A DNA stretch of 7,335 nucleotides from Phycisphaeraceae bacterium (GTDB lineage: Bacteria; Planctomycetota; Phycisphaerae; Phycisphaerales; Phycisphaeraceae), in assembly GCA_029260695.1 (NCBI GenBank), contig JAJDCT010000462.1, positions 1 through 7,335 on the forward strand, given 5' to 3'. This document shows, in pieces, positions 6,161 through 7,335 of this stretch. The notes under the pieces were generated by a model that saw nothing but the letters and a program-made list of their open reading frames with translations, made no database searches and was not told the DNA's origin. The translations under genes and the position numbers were made by a program. Every line of letters begins with the position of its first letter. Position 1 is the stretch's first letter.

Positions 6161-6634
6161 TCACGGCGACGCGCTGTCGCCGACGATATTAAAATCCTCG
6201 ATCCCCGCCTGCCGAACACGCTCGATCAATCCGATCAGCAGCGGGCCGCGGTCCACAACCCCGACAGACCCGTCGGCTGCCCCCGGTTGCGATTCACGGC
6301 CCGGTGACAAAGACACGGTGTCTTCCAGCGCCAGGAACAGCTTGGGCTTTTCTTCGAGTTGTGCGATCTCGCTGAGCCGTTGGTCCAGGCGTTCATCGTC
6401 GATCGGGATCCGGTTGAGGTACAGCCCGCCGCGTGCGTCGATGGTCACCGCCACGATAGAAGCGGGCTTGGCGGCCTCCCCGGTCGTGAGAGTTTGAAGC
6501 TGCACGGGCAAGATATCGGCCTGCACCATCGTGACCCGGCTGTAGATGAAGAACGTCAGCAGCAGGAAGATCACATCGATCAGGGGCATGATCTCAACGC
6601 GTGGGGACAGGTCGTGTCGGCGGACGGTTCGCAT
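6161..6634 (-). CDS. ExbD/TolR-family biopolymer transport protein
   Basis: ExbD and TolR are single-span inner-membrane proteins that form a proton-driven motor with an ExbB/TolQ pentamer. The 157 residues begin with a basic head (MRTVRRHDLSPRVE). One membrane helix follows (about 16-37) with PLIDVIFLLLTFFI, where D20 matches the proton-carrying aspartate of the family. The periplasmic domain follows (LPVQLQTLTT, VAVTIDARGGLYLNRIPI, LIERVRQAGIEDFNIV). The usual family segment after the central strand is replaced by a longer Gly/Ser-rich stretch (residues about 105-131), so the protein is slightly longer than E. coli ExbD (141 residues). The ATG at 6634-6632 is preceded on the minus strand by AGGA (6645-6642) seven bases away, a good ribosome binding site. 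It is the first gene of its unit. No exbB/tolQ is present upstream or downstream in the window. ExbD and TolR cannot be told apart here, so no symbol is given. Confidence 0.9.
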   Translation of the reverse strand: MRTVRRHDLSPRVEIMPLIDVIFLLLTFFIYSRVTMVQADILPVQLQTLTTGEAAKPASIVAVTIDARGGLYLNRIPIDDERLDQRLSEIAQLEEKPKLFLALEDTVSLSPGRESQPGAADGSVGVVDRGPLLIGLIERVRQAGIEDFNIVGDSASP

Positions 6635-6691
6635 GGGTATATCCTAGCCTCGGAATCCCTGCCCCGCAGGACCGGTCCGGGTCGTGCCGGC

Positions 6692-6719
6692 TTGACGGGC
6701 GGGTGCGTAAATGAATACT
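6692..6719 (+). promoter_or_regulatory. Candidate sigma-70-type promoter for the DUF4870 gene
   Basis: TTGACG (6692-6697) and AATACT (6714-6719) are separated by 16 bases. They match the -35 and -10 consensus at five and four of six positions. They lie in the 150-base divergent gap between exbD and the plus-strand gene starting at 6785, which must hold promoters in both directions. I could not single out a convincing box pair for exbD on the other strand. Confidence 0.35.
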
Positions 6720-6784
6720 GGTGCGTGATTAAGTGATCCCATCAAGCCGTTCGGCCACGTCAACTCAACTATTGGGGAATCCAA

Positions 6785-7096
6785 ATGACAGAAGAAACAC
6801 AGGACACCGCAAGCCCCGAGGCCACACCCGAGGGTGGATCGCCTTCAAAGGACGACTGCAACATGGCGATGCTGGGCCACCTGCTGGCGATCGTCACCGG
6901 GTTTGTGGCCCCGTTGATTATCTGGCTGATCAAAAAAGAGGAGAGCCCATTCATCGACGATCATGGCAGGGAAGCCCTGAACTTCCAGATCACCCTGATC
7001 TTCGCCTACCTCGCGCTGTTTGTGCTGTCGTGTATCACCTTGGGCTTTGCTGCACCGCTGTTTTTTGTGCTGTTCATCGGCGACATTGTTTTCTGA
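6785..7096 (+). CDS. DUF4870-family small membrane protein, open to an in-frame TGA in its third helix
   Basis: The product is a small inner-membrane protein of the DUF4870 (Tic20-like) family, whose function is not established. The first 23 residues are acidic and variable. Family features then appear: MLGHLLAIVTGFVAPLIIW (29-47, helix 1), the signature IKKEESPFIDDHGREALNFQ (49-68), helix 2 (about 69-87) and the start of helix 3 (PLFFVLFIGDIVF, 91-103). The ATG at 6785 is preceded by GGGGA (6774-6778) six bases away. Reading stops at TGA 7094-7096, which cuts helix 3 and removes the conserved C-terminus that still follows in the same frame (see 7097-7168). As read here the product is 103 residues, shorter than the roughly 110-130 usual for the family. 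Family assignment is solid; whether the truncated form is the real product is open. Confidence 0.8.
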   Translation: MTEETQDTASPEATPEGGSPSKDDCNMAMLGHLLAIVTGFVAPLIIWLIKKEESPFIDDHGREALNFQITLIFAYLALFVLSCITLGFAAPLFFVLFIGDIVF

Positions 7097-7168
7097 ATCT
7101 TGGCCGGTGTAGCCGCCAACAAGGGCGAGCATTACAAGTACCCGGTGTCGATCCGGTTGATTAAATAG
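7094..7168 (+). pseudogene. Displaced C-terminal end of the DUF4870 protein, behind the in-frame TGA
   Basis: After the TGA at 7094-7096 the same frame continues for 23 codons to TAG (7166-7168). It begins ILAGVAANKGEHYKYPVSIR and ends LIK. This is the ending expected of DUF4870 proteins, which typically close with a helix, an A-x-x-G-x-x-Y-x-YP motif and a basic Arg/Lys end. No base insertion or deletion is needed: exactly one codon separates the two conserved parts. The full reading frame 6785-7168 would give 127 residues. The neighbouring aroB stop lies only 12 bases beyond the TAG, as in a tightly packed intact locus. The codon may be a nonsense mutation, a read error or a recoded position. 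Confidence 0.72.
7100..7119 (+). other. Small stem-loop just behind the in-frame TGA
   Basis: TTGGC (7100-7104) pairs with GCCAA (7115-7119). Inside, after a bulged C at 7105, GG (7106-7107) pairs with CC (7113-7114) around TGTAG. It begins three bases after the TGA at 7094-7096. A bacterial selenocysteine insertion element is also a stem-loop directly behind its UGA. This one has its loop closer to the UGA than usual and lacks a clear GGUC-type apex. GC-rich coding DNA makes such stems often by chance. Confidence 0.25.
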
Positions 7169-7180
7169 ACTTCGTGTGCG

Positions 7181-7335
7181 TTAGCTGCGCAGCGAATCCC
7201 ACGCCTTGGCGACCGCGTCGTCGGGTGTGTTGTCGACGATCGACACCGCGCCGAGTTTGTCCGGCAGGACCAGGCGGACCCGGCCGTCGGCGACTTTCTT
7301 GTCGCTTTGCATGATGGCCATGAGCTTGTCGTTCG
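7181..7335 (-). CDS. aroB: 3-dehydroquinate synthase, C-terminal 50 residues (5' end outside window)
   Basis: AroB converts DAHP to 3-dehydroquinate, the second step of the shikimate pathway, in the cytosol with NAD and a divalent metal. On the minus strand the frame is open from the right edge to TAA at 7183-7181. The visible residues include NDKLMAIMQSDKKVADGRVR, followed by LVLPDKLGAVSIVD. This matches the AroB ending, where a D-K-K-x-x-x-G-x-(I/L/V)-R-(F/L)-V-L motif precedes the final helix. The family is about 350-370 residues, so most of the gene lies beyond the window. It converges on the DUF4870 reading frame with 12 bases between the TAG at 7168 and this stop; no terminator hairpin fits there. 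Confidence 0.85.
   Translation of the reverse strand, partial: NDKLMAIMQSDKKVADGRVRLVLPDKLGAVSIVDNTPDDAVAKAWDSLRS

Noticed and set aside
7094..7096. TGA reassigned to an amino acid genome-wide
   Set aside because: Several other genes in the window end in TGA at the expected protein length, so TGA is a normal stop here.

Overview
The window looks like an ordinary chromosomal stretch of a GC-rich, Gram-negative (LPS-making) bacterium. The residue style of several proteins points to the Planctomycetota, perhaps a Phycisphaerae-type lineage: GGSD in place of GGHN in WaaA, a TonB-like protein without the classic (EP)n(KP)n repeats, a small eight-cysteine protein, and two TPR proteins with no familiar name. 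That placement is an inference; there is no rRNA or other marker here. I see no tRNA, rRNA, CRISPR array, insertion sequence or phage gene.

Layout. Bases 1-933 (+) hold the last 310 residues of WaaA (KDO transferase, lipid A core synthesis). Bases 1041-2174 (+) hold a complete glutamate 5-kinase, ProB, with a C-terminal PUA domain (proline synthesis). After a 191-base gap rich in small hairpins comes a two-gene unit, 2366-3265 and 3262-4548 (+). It encodes two helical-repeat (TPR-type) proteins joined by a 4-base ATGA overlap. A convergent gap with perfect small palindromes follows. Three minus-strand genes then read right to left: an ExbD/TolR-type proton-channel subunit (6634-6161), a TonB-like protein (6127-5171) and an eight-cysteine, probably zinc-binding protein (5064-4696). 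A divergent promoter region (6635-6784) separates exbD from a small three-helix DUF4870 membrane protein (+, from 6785). The right edge carries the last 50 residues of 3-dehydroquinate synthase AroB on the minus strand (7335-7181).

How the genes relate. ExbD and the TonB-like protein form an evident pair and probably belong to a proton-motive-force-driven envelope machine. The ExbB/TolQ channel partner that normally accompanies them is not in the window. WaaA, ProB and AroB are housekeeping enzymes of separate pathways. The two TPR proteins are co-expressed and translationally coupled; their job cannot be read from sequence.

Main point for a second look. The DUF4870 gene has a single in-frame TGA at codon 104, in the middle of its third membrane helix. 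The same frame continues for 23 more family-typical codons to a TAG at 7166-7168. Candidate explanations are recent inactivation, a sequencing error, stop readthrough or, less likely, recoding. I found no convincing new multi-gene system.
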